Shown here: positions 7,850 to 9,506 of the stretch, in pieces
Layout: each line of letters begins with the position of its first letter
Position numbering within the stretch: position 1 is the first letter of the stretch
Origin: an uncultured Oceanospirillaceae bacterium
GTDB taxonomy: Bacteria > Pseudomonadota > Gammaproteobacteria > Pseudomonadales > Balneatricaceae
DNA: 9,506 nucleotides
Assembly (NCBI GenBank): GCA_946221045.1
Contig: CAMIIY010000054.1
Location: 1-9,506, forward strand
Direction: 5' to 3'
Translations under genes and position numbers: made by a program
The notes under the pieces: generated by a model
What the model saw: only the letters and a program-made list of their open reading frames with translations
The model's database searches: none
Told to the model about the DNA's origin: nothing

Positions 7850-8635
7850 TTAAAGTTGCTGCGCTACAAAGGAGAGCATTTCATCCGCCGTAGAGATCAC
7901 TTTGGAGTTCATCTCGTAGGCTCGCTGCGTGGTGATCATATCCACCAGCTCTTCCACCGCGTTCACGTTGGAACCCTCCAGCACCCCCTGTTTCAGGATG
8001 CCTGTCCCGTTTTCACCCGGATTGCTCACGATGGGCGCACCGCTGGCCGCTGATTCCTGGAACAGATTCTGACCCAGAGCAACCAGACCCTGCGGGTTTA
8101 CAAAATCAGCCAACTGCAACTGCCCCACTTCCGTCGGTGTCGGATCACCGGCGGTCACGACTTCCACCACACCATCAGTACTGATTGAGAAGTTGATGAC
8201 CTCTCCCGGCAGGGCAATAGCGGGTTCCAGCAAATACCCTTCTGCCGTCACCAGCTCGTTATCCGCATTCAGATGCAGCTGGCCGTTACGGGTATAACCC
8301 ACATCACCATTCGGCATGGTGACCTGGAGAAAACCCCGGCCATTAATGGCCACATCAAACGCCTGATCGGTAATCTGCAGCTCACCGGTATGAAACAGTT
8401 TTTGGGTACCCACAGTGCGCACCCCTGAACCCAGCTGTAACCCTGACGGCAACTGGGAATCAGCTGCAGACTGAGCTCCGGGCTGGCGACGGATCTGATA
8501 CATCAGATCTTCAAATACCGCCTTATCCTTTTTGAATCCCACCGTGGCCACGTTGGCCAGGTTATTGGAGATCACCTTCAGGTTGGTGTCCTGAGCGCTC
8601 AATCCGGTTTTAGCTACAAAGAGTGCACCGTGCAT
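7850..8635 (-). CDS. flgG: Flagellar distal rod protein FlgG
   Basis: Builds the distal rod crossing the periplasm, polymerising after FlgF. The 261 aa match the family length. Seen: the N-terminal rod signature TNLKVISNNLANVATVGFKK (17-36), the FlgG-specific stretch YQIRRQPGAQSAADSQLPSG (46-65) that is known to keep the rod straight and rigid compared with the hook, the core FDVAINGRGFLQV (93-105), and the C-terminal GSNVNAVEELVDMITTQRAY (221-240). The ATG at 8635 is preceded by GAGGA at good spacing; an ATG 5 nt upstream is out of frame. It follows flgF by 21 bp. Confidence 0.98.
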   Translation of the reverse strand: MHGALFVAKTGLSAQDTNLKVISNNLANVATVGFKKDKAVFEDLMYQIRRQPGAQSAADSQLPSGLQLGSGVRTVGTQKLFHTGELQITDQAFDVAINGRGFLQVTMPNGDVGYTRNGQLHLNADNELVTAEGYLLEPAIALPGEVINFSISTDGVVEVVTAGDPTPTEVGQLQLADFVNPQGLVALGQNLFQESAASGAPIVSNPGENGTGILKQGVLEGSNVNAVEELVDMITTQRAYEMNSKVISTADEMLSFVAQQL

Positions 8636-8656
8636 CTCATCTTCCTCTGGTAATCA

Positions 8657-9400
8657 TTAACTCATGCGTAAAATTGCGGCGGCGGCCTCGGAGTTTTCCT
8701 CAGCCGTTTTCATCATCCGCACCTGCATCTCAAACTGACGAGACGCTGAAATAATGCCCGTCAGTTCATTCACTGCATTGACATTACTTGATTCGATATA
8801 GCCGGAACGTATCCGCACATTGGCATCCGGCTGCAATACCTGATTGCCATCCGTCACCATCAGACCATCACGGTCTTTAAACAAAGTGCCAGTATCCGGG
8901 TTCACCAGTTTGATCTGATCCACCAGCACCAGCTCATTCGCGTTATCCCCGAGTGGGCGCACAGTGATAGTGCCATCGGTAGCAATATCCAGATTTTCAT
9001 AAGGCGGCAGAATAATCGGAATGCCGCCGTTGCCCATCACCGGTAAACCACTGCCGGTCACCAACTGGTTGGTCGCATCTACCTGCAGTTCTCCGCCCCG
9101 GGTGTATGCCTCAGTGCCATCCGGCCGGATCACGGTCATCCAGCCATCACCGGCAACAGCCAGATCAAGCTTACGACCGGTTTCAATCAGGGTTCCGCTG
9201 GAAAGATTGGTGGCAGGGCGTTCGGTTTGCGCATAGACACGCGAGGCATGACCATCACCAAACACCTGCATTGCGCGTGCCTGCGCCAGGTCAGATTTAA
9301 ACCCTGTCGTGTTTGCATTGGCCAGATTGTTCGCATGAGCCTGTTGCGCCAGCATATTTTCCCGCGCACCGCTCATTGCCAAATAAAGCACTTTATCCAT
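8657..9400 (-). CDS. flgF: Flagellar proximal rod protein FlgF
   Basis: Proximal rod subunit that connects the inner rod proteins (FlgB, FlgC) to FlgG. The 247-aa product shows the rod N-terminal helix with NNLANANTTGFKSDL (24-38), the FlgE/F/G core KLDLAVAGDGWMTV (77-90), and the C-terminal SSNVNAVNELTGIISASRQF that pairs with the N-terminus. It resembles FlgG but lacks the FlgG-specific straightening stretch and has a truncated Dc region, which marks it as FlgF. AGGA lies 5 nt before the ATG at 9400. It is the first gene of the operon as seen here, with a sigma-54 type promoter about 70 bp upstream. No flgE sequence is present within the last 106 bp of the window. Confidence 0.97.
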   Translation of the reverse strand: MDKVLYLAMSGARENMLAQQAHANNLANANTTGFKSDLAQARAMQVFGDGHASRVYAQTERPATNLSSGTLIETGRKLDLAVAGDGWMTVIRPDGTEAYTRGGELQVDATNQLVTGSGLPVMGNGGIPIILPPYENLDIATDGTITVRPLGDNANELVLVDQIKLVNPDTGTLFKDRDGLMVTDGNQVLQPDANVRIRSGYIESSNVNAVNELTGIISASRQFEMQVRMMKTAEENSEAAAAILRMS

Positions 9401-9425
9401 GTTTTCCTGCCAGTCATCTGCAACG

Positions 9426-9450
9426 GTTTCACCCGCCAGCGGAATGAAAC
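9426..9450 (-). promoter_or_regulatory. Hairpin-forming inverted repeat in the flgF leader
   Basis: GTTTCA and TGAAAC are perfect 6-bp arms 13 bp apart, and between them CCGC and GCGG pair as well. In the transcript this gives a nearly continuous stem: 6 bp, a single U bulge, one U-G pair, 3 GC pairs and a CUGG loop. No U-run follows, so it is not a terminator. It begins about 10 nt after the predicted transcript start and ends 25 nt before the flgF start codon. It could stabilise the 5' end, modulate translation, or, as DNA, be a protein-binding site. Confidence 0.45.
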
Positions 9451-9470
9451 ACTTTTATATACCTAGTAAA

Positions 9471-9486
9471 TGCAAACGGTATGCCA
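9471..9486 (-). promoter_or_regulatory. Sigma-54 (RpoN) promoter of flgFGHIJ(KL)
   Basis: The minus strand reads TGGCATACCGTTTGCA. This matches the -24 (TGGCA) and -12 (TTGCA) elements fully, with GG and GC exactly 10 bp apart as sigma-54 requires. The predicted start of transcription is an A near 9460, giving a leader of about 60 nt before flgF. In polar-flagellated gammaproteobacteria such middle-class flagellar promoters are driven by an enhancer-binding protein (FleQ/FlrA/FlrC type). The activator site is not recognisable here and may lie beyond the window. Confidence 0.85.
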
Positions 9487-9506
9487 AGAAGAATATGAAA
9501 TTAAGC

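Noticed and set aside
9452..9463. TATATAAAAG-like stretch as a sigma-70 -10 box before flgF
   Set aside because: No -35 element lies at 16-18 bp; the sigma-54 elements are far better, and this AT-rich stretch falls at the predicted start site, where melting is expected.
1..9506. A new multi-gene defence, mobile or biosynthetic system
   Set aside because: Every gene belongs to a well-known flagellar or fatty-acid family. I saw no transposase, integrase, direct-repeat array, tRNA or toxin-antitoxin pair.

Overview
The window is a conventional bacterial flagellar locus with all genes on the minus strand. Seven genes run in the order flgF-flgG-flgH-flgI-flgJ-flgK-flgL from about 9400 down to 1745. 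They are followed on the same strand by a long-chain acyl-CoA ligase (fadD-like) gene whose 3' end is cut by the left edge. Nothing on the plus strand looks like a real gene; the plus-strand open frames lie antisense to these genes and resemble no protein I recognise.

The organism is a Gram-negative, polar-flagellum-type gammaproteobacterium. Evidence: L- and P-ring genes (flgH, flgI) imply an outer membrane and peptidoglycan layer. FlgJ is the two-domain rod-cap plus glucosaminidase form. A near-consensus sigma-54 promoter precedes flgF, as in Pseudomonas, Vibrio and marine Oceanospirillales-type bacteria rather than enterics. The base composition is moderate (about half G+C by eye). I cannot name a genus from the sequence alone.

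Layout, right to left: 9401-9506 is a non-coding leader with a -24/-12 promoter (9471-9486) and a hairpin-forming inverted repeat (9426-9450). flgF and flgG encode rod proteins, flgH the L-ring lipoprotein, flgI the P-ring protein, flgJ the rod cap and peptidoglycan hydrolase, and flgK and flgL the two hook-filament junction proteins. Gaps are short (7-21 bp, one TGATG overlap) except 70 bp before flgK. A 105-bp gap (1640-1744) with a perfect 20-bp palindrome separates flgL from the fadD-like gene.

The gene order follows assembly order from rod through rings to hook-filament junction. FlgF and FlgG form the rod that FlgJ caps while opening the peptidoglycan, FlgI and FlgH form the bushing rings, and FlgK and FlgL join the hook to the filament. 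The acyl-CoA ligase is probably a metabolic neighbour (fatty acid activation) rather than a flagellar component. I found no sign of a mobile element, CRISPR array, RNA gene or new multi-gene system. The points worth following up are regulatory (promoter, leader hairpin, palindrome) and structural (repeat modules in FlgK/FlgL, cysteine-free FlgI).
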